This document shows positions 1 to 11,684 of a stretch of 64,000 nucleotides of DNA, piece after piece. How positions within the stretch are numbered: the first letter of the stretch is position 1; each line of letters opens with the position of its first letter. The translations under genes were made by a program, and so were the position numbers. A model generated the notes under the pieces. The model searched no databases and was not told where the DNA came from. It saw nothing but the letters and a program-made list of their open reading frames with translations. Origin of the DNA: Marchantia polymorpha subsp. ruderalis (Eukaryota > Streptophyta > Marchantiopsida > Marchantiales > Marchantiaceae); assembly GCA_037833965.1 (NCBI GenBank), contig AP031354.1, positions 30,606,001-30,670,000 of the forward strand, written 5' to 3'.

Positions 1-549
1 TTCTTACTCCCCCATATTGTCAGGGTTTGTAGCTGGGACAGATTTCCGAAGCTCTCAGGCAGTTTTGAGATATCACTCCCATATATTGTCAGGGTTTGTA
101 GCTGGGACAGATTTCCGAAGCTCTCAGGCAGTTTTGAGATATCACTCCCATATATTTTCAGGGTTTGTAGCTGGGACAGATTTCCGAAGCTCTCAGGCAG
201 TTCTGAGATTGGACTGTTTTCTATTTCCAGGCTTTGTAGCTGGGACAGATTTCCGAAGCTCTCAGGCAGTTTTGAGATATCACTCCCATATATTTTCAGG
301 CTTTGTAGCTGGGACAGATTTCCGAAGCTCTCAGGCAGTTTTGAGATATCACTCCCATCTATTTCCAGGCTTTGTAGCTGGGACAGATTTCCGAAGCTCT
401 CAGGCAGTTTTGAGATATCACTCCCATCTATTTCCAGGCTTTGTAGCTGGGACAGATTTCCGAAGCTCTCAGGCAGTTCTGAGATTGGACTCCTATCTAT
501 TACCAGGCTTTGTAGCTGGGACAGATTTCCGAAGCTCTCAGGCAGTTTT
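1..549 (-). repeat. 69-bp LRR module array of gene 1
   Basis: Eight consecutive near-identical 69-bp repeats, each encoding a 23-residue LRR with invariant core LPESFGNLSQLQ. They are cut by the window edge. The variable stretch follows the core and encodes the exposed beta-strand face. The leftmost modules match gene 3 at 42948 onward almost base for base. Confidence 0.9.
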
Positions 550-3500
550 GAGATATCACTCCCACTTAAATCCAGGCTTTGTAGCTGGGAAAGATTTCCG
601 AACCTGTCCGGCAATGCTTCCAACCTCCAACACAAACGAAGTTCCAAAGATCGCAGTTGTGAGAGCCCTCCAAAAGCTTCGGGGAGTGAACAAAGTCTCT
701 CGCACGAAGTGAATGTAAGATGACAAAGCCTGGGAAGTTGTCCGAATGCTTCGGGAAGACATTGGAAGAGGCAGCCTGCGAATTTCATAACTTCAAGGTT
801 TTGAAAGTCACTGACGGTTGTTGGCAAACATGTGAGCGGTGCCGTCAAGTCCAGAACAGCCAAACTTCTCGCGAGCCCTTGGTCTACCAGGTTATGAAGA
901 TTGTTCACTTCTCCACGGAGTCGAAGAAGGGTCAGATTCTTCGGAAGCTTGCCACCTACTTCATTCAACATCAACTCCTCGGAATCCAAATATTTCAGCT
1001 TCTTCATCTGGCCAATATCTCTCAAGTCGAGGAGCATCGAGTGTTCAAGTCGTAGCGCTATGACCTCCTGCACCAAAACACCCAGGGCCTAGTTCACATT
1101 CCAGGCCACAAATATAGTCCATGATCTAAACTTGACCTACCAGACTTGTAGCATTTCATTTGATCAGGGCCATCGAGTCTTCAGGTTCAAAGTCAATGAC
1201 ATCCTTAACAGTAAAGTCCAAATTGAGTGAGGAGGAGCATCCGTTAGAGATCACAGGCCAGGTATTTGACAACAAGACGCTTCTCGTTTCGAAGTCCAGA
1301 TAGGGTCAGGATGAGCAAACTGAGTAACGCGGTGTAGAGACTATATAACGTGATGAATATCCCGACAGCAAGATAAAGAGAGAAAGTGCGCTATCAATGA
1401 CATAATGAAAGGATAGTTGTTTGATACTACTAAAGGGAGTTTCTAGGAGAAGCAAAACCAGTGCGTTGATTGCTTTGAATTACGTTTAAGAAGGAAAGGC
1501 TGCGACTTTATCAAATTATATTGCTGATTTCTCACAGAAGCATGCTGACTGACAGTGAAGGACTTCGATAGACATTTATGTAGGAAAGGCAGAGGATCTA
1601 CTCAGACAATTTCTTGGGTTCAAGAAAGCAGTACGTTGACCAACAGGAAGGGCAGTGAAGCTTTGGAACGGTCGTGTACAAGAGTCAATAAAAAAGTTCA
1701 GCGAAAAACACCCGACCAAACAATGACGTGCCTCAGTTAACGTGAATTTCAATGATCTACAACAACAACCGATATCCGACATGGGAGTACTATAGAGAGG
1801 AGACGGGACCTTGAAAGTCAAAGTAACATAATCTCGTACCTCAATAGGTGTTCCCATACCAGTGCTTGATGAGCCTGGATCATTGGAATAGAACTGTCCT
1901 TCTGTAATCCTCTCATTGTAGTTTGAGGAATTAAACCTCGAAGGGACATTTTTGGGAGTCCAAGTCCTACATCTGCCACCTGTTCCCCATCCTGAAGCCA
2001 ATCTTATTCCCAGAGACCTTAATTGCTCATGCATTTGTATATTTTCCTCTTCTATTACATCGTAGACAAGAGACAAGTCTACCAGAGTCTGCCATTGGAT
2101 ATCTTCGTAGCCATAAAGCACGCGCCAGCAAGCCTTAGCTTCTCGCAGGTTCCAGGTGGAATTGCTGAAGAATGACGCAGCATCAAGGAATATTTCCTTC
2201 TCCTGACTACCCAAACGGTCGTAGGACACTTTCAATTGCGCCCACAACTTATCATCCAAACGCCCTGCGTCTTTTGCTTCATCCAGAGCTTGGAAACATT
2301 GCATCCATATGCTTTCACTGACTTTCGTCTTCAGATACTTGCCTATCACCTCTAGAGTTAATGGTAGTCCATCACATTTATTGACGATCTTGGGTACCCA
2401 TTTCTCCAGTGATGGACTTGGTTTGGTCTGATACGGAAATGCGTAGCTCATAAATAACTCTGTGGAGCTCTCGTCATTCAAGAGTTTCACGTCGAACACG
2501 TATGAATCCAAACTATCTAAACTGTTCCAAATGTCTTTATCTTTAGAGGTAACAATGTAACGACTGTTTGCGCAATCGTTCTTCGAAGCTATGTCCTCGA
2601 GAAGTGCAACATGACTACCATTGTCAATGTCATCCAGAACAAGGAGAAGTGTTTGCTGTCTCAAATCAGTCGGTTTCCATTTTTCCACTCCTTGTGTAAG
2701 CTGTTTGCCAAGATGATGCATCGAGGAATACACTTTGTCTTCTATCTCCTTGGTATTTTTCATGTCCGTACATCTCGAAACGAAACAAGTGTATTCGTAT
2801 TCAGCACACAACTCATTGAACAACAGCTTTGCGAGAGTTGTTTTCCCTACTCCTCCCATGCCGCAAAGAGCAACTGCTGCTGGACCTGTGCGTAAAATTT
2901 TTTGAACCTCTACTAGTAAGTGAGAATGTAGGCTCATTGCAATCTTCGGCACCGTCTGGAGATTATCAGGAATCCTCCTGTTCACCTGTATCCAATCACA
3001 GTAGCCAAACGCAGTTCAGATCTGTAGGTTAGGAAGAATCTCACTCAACTAGAATGACCTCTTGCTTGAAAGCCACAATTTGAAATCTTGTTGACAGGGA
3101 TCTAGTTATCGATGGATGCCCACAATAAACTCGTGTGGTTTCTTGAACCTACTTTGGCTCTCATACATCTGAAAGAGGGTCTCATGGGCTAATCTTTGCT
3201 TTTATTGACGAACAATTGCAATTGCCAAGACAGAAGACATGTTCGTGTGCGCAACCTTATTGCTTTGTAACCTTTGCAGGAACGATGTCAACCGTACGTA
3301 AGTATTTGAAGTCTTGCTCTCGGGCTGGCAGAGAGAGATATGATCCTCATGCTCCACAGTGAAGTCGCCGTACCGAGCTGAAGCCTCAACTACAATCATC
3401 TCACATTCTGAGACTCTGCAACAGCAGAGTCTCAGAATTCTGAGAATGCAGTTAGCAACAGCGTTCTGAGACTTTGCATCCTAAACTTCGGAACAGGTTG

Positions 3501-4392
3501 GAACAAACCACTGGTCAGACTAGTAATCTGAAAATATTGTATCGTGGATGGATTTCCAAAAGTGAAACTGGGATTCGGCAAACTTCAGGAAACCTATCAA
3601 GATCTATTGTGAGTGATATCCGAACAATTTCATAAAAGTACTGGGTTACAAACTATGATATTTTGATGCAGAATTAATGCTGCTGTTTCAGCAGTTTAGA
3701 ATCAAGAGGATAAAAGTAAAGAACAAACATGTCAGTCCCACACTCACTAGCATGATCGTAGGTCTCGATTCTCCAACTCCAGCAATGCTCCACTCGTAGG
3801 ACAGACGTAAAGCATCAAAATTTTCATGAAGGCGACCTGATTCTGCGCAAAGCAGGTTGACATAGTCGAGTAGAGGGCTAGCCTCCTTTAGTTTTGTTCC
3901 ATTTGGAGTGAAGAATGATGAAATTCCATGGTGCGGCGTTCCATAGAAGAAAATTCCTGTGACGGAGTTGAGAAATCGAGCTATTTGTTTGTTGCTTTTG
4001 CTGGAGTGTGCGTGGAAGCACAATTGTTTGATCACAAGGCCTCCGTAACTATGACCGACGAGTATAACTGAACGCCAAGGATGCTGCCCCACCTTCGCAT
4101 TTATAAGATTATGCATCAAACTTTCGGCTGTGAGGTAGAGGTCTAATCTTCCATGCTCTGCTGATGTCCTGATAGAAGCATCGTACTGGACAGAGAGAAT
4201 CCGAGCTCCCGGAAACTCTTGCGGGATCCAGGCCTGCGGCCATACTTCCTTGTGAGAACCGCTTGATATCCATGTTGATAGGTGAGGTACAGAGGTGTGT
4301 GACGATTGTAGGCCGTGAAAGAATACAACGTCCAGCACTGATTCAACTCCTGGGTTATGAAGTTCGTACACGGAGTCGTTTAACTGATACAT
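1..4392 (-). CDS. HNL-class immune receptor, gene 1 (3' end outside window)
   Basis: Predicted intracellular NLR receptor with a hydrolase N-terminus. Proposed exons, transcribed right to left, all phase 0: 4392-3748 (215 aa), 3399-3256 (48 aa), 2985-1840 (382 aa), then 1067 to beyond base 1. Introns are 3747-3400, 3255-2986 and 1839-1068, with GT donors and AG acceptors. Exon 1 has the oxyanion-type HG near residue 26, nucleophile motif GHSYGG (Ser about 115) and GTPHHG (151-156). Exon 2 has EDHIS with the likely catalytic His (about 235), so the triad looks intact. Exon 3 has P-loop GMGGVGKTT (about 305-313), kinase-2 LLLVLDDID, RNBS-B SRYIVTS, CDGLPL, and MHE where most NLRs have MHD. Exon 4 is LRR with at least 8 near-identical modules. 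The hydrolase resembles SERAC1/PGAP1-type folds. The family is known from bryophytes; splice sites are inferred by eye. Intron 2 ends in CAG here but in TAG in the other three genes. Confidence 0.85.
3405..3438. repeat. Perfect fold-back in intron 1 of gene 1
   Basis: Arms attctgagactctgc (3405-3419) and its exact reverse complement (3424-3438) flank a 4-base loop. It lies just upstream of the exon 2 acceptor, in transcription sense. Gene 4 has the same structure at about 62695-62728; genes 2 and 3 lack it. It marks genes 1 and 4 as close relatives in this segment. Confidence 0.9.
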
Positions 4393-4926
4393 CAGATGCA
4401 GATCAGATCAGCAATCAAACAACCTGGACCGATCTCACCTAATGCAGCTCTGAGATTCTTAGATTTCAAGACAAAATTGGATATAGCGCAAACACGTTCC
4501 AGAACTGCTAAACCCTAAACTGCTATACTGTACTTTGCATAGATTATTGCGATTTCCTTACCCTCGACGTGGAAGTGGCCGAACACGCAGGGGGCAGAGA
4601 CATTGTATTTAACTTGCGTAATCGACGCCCGCCCGCTCTAGAAGCACGATAGAGAGCATGCGATATATTTGATTCTCCTCCTCGTCAGTAGAGAAACGCT
4701 AATACAAGTGCACGAAAATCACATTCATCAGACGGAGCTTTGTGATGTCGCTCAATTGAAATCCTCAATCCCTCCAGACCATCCCATATGTGCAAGCAGA
4801 ACTTGCCTTCTCTGCTAGATTCCTTCTTGTGTGGGTGAGTTTCTGAGTTTCCTCGGGAAGCCTTTTGGGCCAATGGTACGCGGTCCAGCTCACATAGACC
4901 AGTGAGCTTCAAAACCGTGCGTGGAA

Positions 4927-4956
4927 TCTGAGAATGACTTTTGAGTCATTCTCAGA
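4927..4956. repeat. Unit-1-specific fold-back
   Basis: Arms tctgagaatgac (4927-4938) and gtcattctcaga (4945-4956) are perfect complements around a 6-base loop. In units 2 and 3 the left arm is replaced by an unrelated stretch (gcggagtatcttttgac) while the right arm is unchanged. The left arm in unit 1 was therefore most simply copied from the right arm. Confidence 0.85.
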
Positions 4957-5304
4957 AGGTTCTCGTTTGACTTTCCTATATTCAATAATTATGTACAAGA
5001 GTCAAACGTTTTAGCCTAGGGAAGCACACAGTCAACGATCTTTAAAGTGGACTTGAAGATTGCCTTATCTTGCTTTCTCCGAAGTTCTCCAGCCGAGTGA
5101 ATTCTGTGTAAAGAAGAAAGTGAAGCGGCAGCAAAGCACGCGGATTATGGTGCGGAAAGGTCAAAAGGTGAAAACTGCAATTGCAGGAACAGCCGACAGG
5201 CTCGTGCACAGGAACAGGTCGGCTGCCTGCTAAATCCTCAAGCACTGTACCGATAATAGTCCGAGGCAATTTGACTCGATCGTATCGTTTCGTTCTTGTC
5301 AAAC

Positions 5305-5334
5305 CAAATCCTTGTGTAACTACACAAGGATTTG
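5305..5334. repeat. Perfect fold-back shared by all units
   Basis: Arms caaatccttgtgta (5305-5318) and tacacaaggatttg (5321-5334) flank a 2-base loop. The same hairpin lies in units 2 (about 33040-33069) and 3 (about 48366-48395), so it predates the duplication. Confidence 0.9.
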
Positions 5335-5381
5335 AATTCCTTCAACGAATGACCTTGAATTCATTCTCCATTTACTGACAG

Positions 5382-7018
5382 ATATCTGTGTACTCATGTG
5401 CACATGACAATTCCATGTCGGCAACTGTTGTCTGGGGGGATGAAGGACTTGCTCTGGTGTATGAGTCATGGTACAAAACACGACGCACTCGAACTTGGAT
5501 GATTGCACCTGGGAATCTTGAAGCAGAAGGGCGTAAGCTTTTTGGTCGCTCATCAGAAGATGTCTACGCAGATCCTGGTTCACCCATGCTTCGCAGAACT
5601 TCTCTTGGAACGTACGTTCTTGCAGGTGTCAAAGACGCTGATGGCAAGAAGAGGCTGCTCCTGAATGGAAGTGGCGCGACCCCACAAGGCAATATCCCTT
5701 TCTTGGATCTGCTGGAAATGTAAGAATAATATAAAATTTCATCATTGCTTAGGCCTTTGTCGCCTTCATGCTCATTCATGTAACAAGCCTGCCAGGAGAA
5801 TTGTGAGTTCCTCCACCAGGGCTTTCTGATCTTTGCAGTCCAGTTATAACGGAGCCTCCGTTACGAACAGGGGACTTACCTTCGATACTTTTCTCAATTG
5901 TTTCAGTTGGTGCCTACTATCCTTACTATGTACGCTTTCCCCTCTGGTTCTAGTGTGGGCATCCAAGGCTTGACTGCAAGAAAGTGATAATTAAAACTCA
6001 GCGGTCCTATGATTTCTAAGTTCTCGTTGGTTTGGCAGTGAGTCAGGTGAAAAACAGCGAATCTGGGAAAGCAGCAAGGAGACTTATTTCGAGACAGTCG
6101 TAGCTTTGATGTCAGATCAGTTGGATGGAGATCTGGACCTGAACAAGTTACGTATTTTGGTCTCAAAGGAATCTCAAACCGAACCACCTCAGTATTATCT
6201 GCGATCCTGGCCTGAGCAAACTGTCTGTCAAATTACAGACTTCTCTCATCCGTATCCTCAAATAGCTAATCTGAAGAAGGAGATTACACGATACGAACGG
6301 AGCGATGGTGTGCAACTTACAGCAAATTTGTATTTACCTCCAGCGTATGACCCGGCTACTGATGGGCCACTGCCACTGCTAATGTGGGCATACCCAAGGG
6401 AATTCAAGAGCAAAGATAACGCTGGCCAGATGAGAGGATCACCTTATAGTTTTGCAAGCATTGGATCTACTTCAGCATTGTTGTGGTTGGCTAGAAGGTA
6501 AGCAAGCCTAAGTGGTGAAGGCAGCAACAGAGGAAACTTTCTATGCTGTGGATTCCTTGGTTTTGTATTCTCATGTGCTTGAAATAATGTTTTCTGTTTG
6601 TTTTGTTGTTTCGGGTAGATTTTCTATTCTGGATGGTCCGACCATGCCCATCATTGGCGAAGGAGACGAGGAGGCCAATGACAGGTGAAATTCATCTTGT
6701 TTAGAGAATGGATGGCATAGTTTTACACGATTACCTGATTTTCAATAAGTACCGTAATTGGTTCTCGTGGAAACCATGTTTTCAAATCAACCATAGTGTA
6801 TATTTAACTATCACAAGTCATAGTTCGTACATGTTCAGTAAGCTAGATGGTGTTAAGGTAATTCATATTCTGCTCAGGTTATGCCACTCTTGATTCTGCA
6901 ATGAACTGCAGCATACCCAGAGATGTATGTCATTCTCTTGCTGAAGGAATAATCTCAAGAATGATTTGGATATTGTGAAGTAAATATGGAGCCTTTGTGC
7001 TTGACTGCAGGTACGTGG
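5382..7018 (+). pseudogene. CGEP: Chloroplast glutamyl endopeptidase fragment, unit 1
   Basis: Internal fragment of the plant CGEP gene, a stromal serine peptidase of the prolyl oligopeptidase family. Proposed exons: 5382-5719 (ALVYESWYKTRRTRTW, ending LNGSGATPQGNIPFLDL), 6039-6497 (ETYFETVVALMSDQ, YLPPAYDP, GSTSALLWLARR) and 6619-6684 (GPTMPIIGEGDEEANDR). A possible stub of the next exon, GTACGTGG, is at 7011-7018. Frames join across GT-AG introns without a stop. The beta-propeller N-terminus and the whole catalytic domain (Ser, Asp, His) are missing, so it cannot be an active peptidase. It lies head-to-head with HNL gene 1. The surviving frame and splice sites could allow a short transcript, but I call it a gene fragment. 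Confidence 0.85.
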
Positions 7019-7746
7019 TCTATCGTAATTTACTCGCAATTGTTCGCTTAGTGACGCTGCATATCATTTACCTTCAGCCGGAGCCCCGATGTCACAAGGT
7101 ATTTCAGTCCTCCAACCATGAAAGGAAGACAAATCGGCACTCGGATCTCGCTAATATCGGTTAGACGGCCACAGTGGAGGTGGTTCCTTCATCTGAGTCA
7201 AAATTGATTGTGCTGATCTCAGAGTACTTGCGAAACCGACGCGATGACATCAGAGACGGAAGTAACTACTTGCGTGCGTGCGCGCGCTATCATTCAAAAA
7301 GATTCACTTCGGCCCCGAGCCTGGTATGGTGGTATAGGATAACGGGCTGAGTGTATATGAGGAAGGGGCTGTCCAGAGCAAGAACGCAAGAGCTTGTAAA
7401 GCAGACGCACCGAGTGAAGAGAAGAATGCACAGATTTTCCAATGCAAGCATTGGAAAATCTGCTGCAGATCAGAGTGCAGGACTCGATGCTGGAGAGGTA
7501 GGCAGGCAGGCAGACGTGCGCAGCATTTTTATTCTCACGTAATAGAAATTCCATGGCGGATTGTAGCCACCTCGTGCATGTAGGGCGTGGACCCTGAGCC
7601 TGAGCCTGAGCCGCGGCATTCTTCATGTCGCTTTCGATGGACTGGCTGATTTGTTGGGCCCTCTGGTCATGAACAAACTGTAAGTTCACTCGTTGGACCC
7701 GAATCAGGGACAGCGATGATGAATAAATGCCGAGACGAGACGGACT
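7019..7746. other. Unidentified stretch between CGEP and HUS1 fragments
   Basis: No recognised gene. A minus-strand ORF (7689-7294) contains a protein-like stretch, FVHDQRAQQISQSIESDMKN, preceded by an acceptor-like cttacag; it recurs in units 2 (35414-34971) and 3. It may be an exon of another captured gene, but the downstream sequence looks non-coding. A GTGC-rich simple repeat is near 7274 and an AGGC repeat near 7500. A perfect fold-back is at 7431-7462. Confidence 0.4.
7431..7462. repeat. Perfect 15-bp-arm fold-back
   Basis: Arms cagattttccaatgc (7431-7445) and gcattggaaaatctg (7448-7462) flank a 2-base loop. The same hairpin occurs at 35156-35187 and 50487-50518 with loop GA instead of AA, so it is older than the unit duplications. 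Confidence 0.9.
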
Positions 7747-8757
7747 CGGGAGAGAACTGGGGGAAGTGCTTGAAGTGGGAGTATTTCAGTATGATCTTGA
7801 GTGCTTGAAGATCTACATCTTCAAGTTTCGACTACTTTAGTGTAGATTGATTCCGAGTTTCCAAATCTTCGCGTGCTCGGAGTTCGAGGTGAGAGAGCGT
7901 GTTTCTTCAACTTTTTCTACATGCTTTTTGGTTGCTTCTGCCTCCAGCAGTTTTTGAACGTGAATTCACCTCGAGTTATTGTTGCAATACACATTGAGAG
8001 GCCTGCGAATTGCTGTTTTGTTCTTGTCCTCTTTATACTTTCTTCTGATATTCGGAACCACCTTATCGTACTCAACAAGTAACTCCTTTACTTTACTCAG
8101 CTGAGGAATTCATTGGTCCATTTAGCCTTCCCATGGTGCATCGTGAAGGGTCCCTCTAGTAAGTGAAGGTCACTTTATGGACCCTTCACTTAATGGAAAA
8201 AGACGATTGTGGTGCATTCCAGAAGACGGAGAAACGTCATTGAAAACTAAAAATAAAAATACATCACGGGCTTCTGAACCTTCAGCAGAAAAGTTTTATC
8301 GTTTATTAGACCAACATCAGTACGAGAATAACATCTTTGGAGTACGTGGAGTATCACTCACGCACGACAGAATTTCCAAGCAAATGTTCTGACAAGCATT
8401 TTTTAATTTTTTTTGCAGTTCATGGTAATTCCATAGACGCGACCTTGAACTCTTCAGAACGCCTTCGGGATGCCTTAGACAAGTCATTAGCTTCTGTGGT
8501 GGTATGTACCTTCTGGTGTGCATCAGAGCTTACCACCTAAAAGATTATTTGCTTGTCATGAATGAAGCTTTTGCTTTTTCCAAATTTCCGACCTTGAACT
8601 CTTCAGAACGCCTTCGGGATGCCTTAGACAAGTCATTAGCTTCTGTGGTGGTATGTACCTTCTGGTGTGCGTCAGAGCTTACCACCTAAAAGATTTTTTG
8701 CTAGTCATGAATGAAGCTTTTGCTTTTTCCAAATTTCCGACCTTGAACTCTTCAGAT
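7747..8757 (+). pseudogene. HUS1: HUS1 fragment, unit 1 (heavily decayed)
   Basis: Remnant of the HUS1 subunit of the 9-1-1 DNA damage checkpoint clamp. The first recognisable exon is damaged: a deletion of about 650 bp relative to unit 2 removes its start, and an insertion near 7795 introduces stops before SEFPNLRVLGVR. The next exon (8419-8500), encoding NSIDATLNSSERLRDALDKS, lies in a 149-bp tandem duplication starting at 8441 and 8590. A third copy at 8739 is cut after 18 bases and joined to the following unidentified ORF. The last two exons seen in unit 3 are absent. Plainly non-functional; identity rests on the better copy in unit 3. Confidence 0.7.
8143..8189. repeat. Inverted repeat within HUS1 fragment
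   Basis: Arms gtgaagggtcc (8143-8153) and ggacccttcac (8179-8189) are separated by 25 bases that themselves contain the near-palindrome aagtgaaggtcactt. It is also present in unit 3 at about 51823-51869. Confidence 0.75.
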
Positions 8758-9259
8758 TGCCCAGGTAACCTCTGCCGATTTGGCAGGTTTTATGGGCAGG
8801 CTACCCGTGGACGTCCTGGGAGGTAGAGAACGATTGCTTGGATGATGGTGATGAGTAGCACGGGAGGCTGGTACATTTTTCCTAATTCTCGGTATGTTCT
8901 TGGTATTCTCCAGTTCCTGAATTTTTTGTAGAATCTCCCACGACACGGTGGATCCTACATTCGGTGGCTCAACATCCCTTCGGTTCCTGATGTCCATCTC
9001 GATCTCATTTCTGAAGTTTTGAAGCTGCCTTGCATGTCGAGGACTTATAAGATTATTCTCCCGCAAATCGAAGAAGACCATCTTGTGGTTGTTGATGTCC
9101 GCCTCAACCTCCTGTCTAGCAGAACGAGTACCAGATTCCGAGATTTTCCTCTTCTTGAGGGCATTGATCGTACGGCAACCCGTCTTAGACAGGTCATCGT
9201 AGATCATCTTTGCAAGCTCCCGCCTCATCACGGTACTATATTCAGCTTCTGGATCCTTC
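8752..9259 (-). CDS. Unidentified ORF of about 160 aa, unit 1
   Basis: Open frame conserved in three units (37655-37173 and 53851-53369). A likely acceptor (gcttacag) precedes base 9259, so the exon may start with KDPEAEYSTVM rather than at the Met at 9231. It encodes a charged, helix-prone stretch (RRELAKMIYDDLSKTG, DLRENNLISPRHARQ) and then a basic, His- and Ser-rich tail ending WAI. I recognise no family. Only one short in-frame indel and few substitutions separate the copies, which may reflect recent duplication rather than selection. In unit 1 it directly abuts a truncated HUS1 exon. It may be an internal exon of another captured gene. Confidence 0.4.
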
Positions 9260-11684
9260 CTGTAAGCACATCGTCTGTTATTTCTACGTATCCTGCCAGG
9301 TTTGAGGTCGAACCATGAAAAAGTTTAGTCATAGTTGTAAACTTATTCATAACTAAAGTTATGAACAAGTTTTGAGCATTGAATGGAATTGACTGAGACG
9401 ATAGCAACCGTAAGGATTTCGTAGACATAACAGCCGGTTGAGTTTATGTCCACCAGGTTACATTTCCTAAACAAGATGAATACAGTCCCCGAAACCAAAC
9501 TGAACTTGTTCATAACTACATTCCATCCATCCTCAAACATTCAACTTTCGCTGACTTTCCTGTGAGTGCAGTTGACACTCACCTGGCCTTACAACTCCCC
9601 CATTTTATCTACAGGCCGCTGATTGATTGCTGGCCTATTGCCAAAACATCTGTCAGTCGATAAAAGATGTATCAAACACCAAAGGTATCTCGTTGGTGCT
9701 GAGGTAGGACTCGGAAGGTCATCGATGTCATCAAGCTTTCTTTATCATTTATTTGACTTACCTCACAGGCCAACCTCCGGACCACACAATGATTTACATC
9801 CGGCCTCCGCCGCCTTGAGGTCGCTGGAATAGCCCGTCGTCCCCACGAGACCATGTGGCTCATGTCAACCTTTTTCTACAGTGCTCGCAGAACCGACATG
9901 TTTTTAAACTAAGAAGACAAACCTGACAGTGAGAGAAACCCCCAAACCTTAGCCACAAGTTCATGTGTGCCTGTCCGAGCTTTCTGAAAGCGTCTTGGAG
10001 CGATTTCTCCTGCCTGTCCCTTCAACCAGGCTGGACTAGCTCATACCGACATCAGTTGAGCCTCCCTGGCAAAATTCACAGCCTTGGCGTATCAGGATGA
10101 TTCAGTCGCATGTCACCATCGTCAAATCTATTTTCAGCTATTTCTGTAAGTCAGATTTCTTGGAACTTGAGTTGTCCATGTTTGCTAGGTTCCATCCAAA
10201 TGGTGAACCACAAGAGCTCAATGAAATCTGAAATATGTTCTATGGCTGGATCTCATTGCTGGCAGCAGTCTTGGTGTTCTCTCTCTCTCACTCACTCACT
10301 CTCTCTGACCTGAACGTAGAGTTGTTCGAGGTACACAACCTTTTTCCGGTCTGAGCACACGGTGAACAGAGTCTGGCCAGTGGATAAAGAACAAATCGAG
10401 GCCATCGACCGTCATCCCGACACTAGTTGCCATAAGTTGACCCTCAGCTACAAACCTATTTCCAACACCAACCCTGAGTGGAAGGCCAGTACATTGCGTC
10501 TGTCGAAAGCGTTTAGCTTTTTGCTGCCTGACAAGCTCGTCCTTGAATTCGCTGCATACTTCAAAATATTGCTTGCGTATCCCTGGACCCACATCACGAC
10601 CTGAATCAGCCCGTGAGGCCAGCTGGGTTATGGTCAATCTGCTTTCTTACCTGTCCGATGGTCCCAGCCGACGACGTTCTGATTCATGATATTCTCAGAA
10701 AATTTGAACTGCGTACTTCGTCAGCCGTACCGCAACTCAATTCAACAGGTACTGGCACAGCCAGCGTTCTGTGCAGATGCTACATGTAGCACGTTACCTT
10801 TTCTCCTACGGCTACCGTCGGCAAATTTGAGTATGGTACTACGACATAGAGGCTGACGGTCAAAGACAGGTATGACCTCGTTCGGAATGGAAAGCAGATG
10901 TTTATTGTCATTTTCATTGCAAATTGGTTCGCTTATATTTATGCAGATTCACCCATACACTCCAATCAATAAGGTTTAGGTCGAGCATGACCGAATGAAT
11001 TTCTTGAAGTTGGCACTTTAAATCAGACAAGAAACTCGATGAAGGAATATAACAAACCAAGATCGACGAATTTTTGATGTTCCTAGGGCAAAGCTTACCT
11101 TCGTTATGTTCACAGAAAATGCGCTTTTGATAAACGGGGCTTGATGCAGCTTGCACTTTTGGCAGAAGTTGTGATTTCGAGGTAGGTTTGTTCTGAAGAT
11201 GGTATAGATTGTATTGTGAAGTTAAAGCTGAACGCCCAAACTCGTCGTGTAAATAAGTCATTCTCGACCAAGGGTTGTAGCTAAAGGGCGCGCAAATGGA
11301 ATTCAAAACCTCGTGACTTGCTTAAGCACCCACAGAGATTGGTGGTACATACACCCTCCCTGCACAGTAGCGGAAACCTCAATCTGAATAGAGTGCAATC
11401 CTCCACTGTACCTCTGTCGCAACCACCCAACCTCTGTGCAAAGCCGTGTGATGGTCGAGTTCCAAAAGGCACGTATACAGCAAAAGTACAGCCATGTCTC
11501 AGAGCAGTTCTACGAAAAGCCCGACTAGGGCTCTCTCATGATCACGATCATGCTCTTTCGCGCACCTACCCTAGAACGGGAAGAAAAGGTCAAATGAGGA
11601 GGGGCAGGGCGAGATGACCTCCATGTCGAAAATTCTCAAGACATTCTCTTAAGAAGCCCTAGCACAATGAGGGACAGTTTCTCA
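9260..11684. other. Unrecognised conserved spacer, unit 1
   Basis: Nearly identical blocks occur in units 2 (about 37680-40170) and 3 (about 53880-56310). Several minus-strand frames stay partly open: 9863-9672 ends at a good donor-like GAG|GTAAGT, and 10637-10296 contains LFFIHWPDSVHR. They could be exons of one unidentified minus-strand gene together with the 160-aa ORF, but frames and lengths shift between units. A CT microsatellite near 10278-10308 differs in length in each unit. A small fold-back (ttcataact/agttatgaa) is at 9346-9365. No function is assigned. Confidence 0.35.

Larger units (their letters stand above)
4393..5381. promoter_or_regulatory. Divergent upstream region of HNL gene 1
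   Basis: This roughly 1-kb gap separates the minus-strand HNL start from the plus-strand CGEP fragment, and it is nearly identical in units 2 (32121-33116) and 3 (47447-48442). It probably holds the HNL promoter and 5' UTR. A telo-box-like AAACCCTAA lies at 4510-4518. Two small minus-strand ORFs (4685-4912 and 5042-5302) recur in all units but match nothing I recognise. The first is longer (106 aa) in units 2 and 3, because unit 1 has a fold-back replacement at 4927-4956. Promoter function is inferred from position only. Confidence 0.45.

Noticed and set aside
1..549. CRISPR-like pattern of conserved 45-base cores with variable 24-base gaps
   Set aside because: The array is in frame within an LRR exon of a eukaryotic gene, and the variable parts encode beta-strand residues. 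No cas genes are present.
17..712. Plus-strand ORF of GFVAGTDFRSSQAVL repeats (also at 27561, 42942 and 59175)
   Set aside because: It is the antisense of the LRR modules. Since 69 is a multiple of 3, open antisense frames persist automatically.
2611..2895. Plus-strand 94-aa ORF recurring opposite the NB-ARC exon
   Set aside because: Antisense shadow of the conserved P-loop to kinase-2 region.
7795..7825. Unit-1 hairpin cttgaagat/atcttcaag as another template-switch insertion
   Set aside because: The inserted bases also resemble nearby gtgcttgaag at 7767, so a simple duplication explains it equally well.
8177..8392. 71-aa ORF MDPSLNGKRRLW... as a gene
   Set aside because: It lies between HUS1 exons and starts in an inverted repeat. 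It is better seen as an intron or inserted sequence within the HUS1 fragment.
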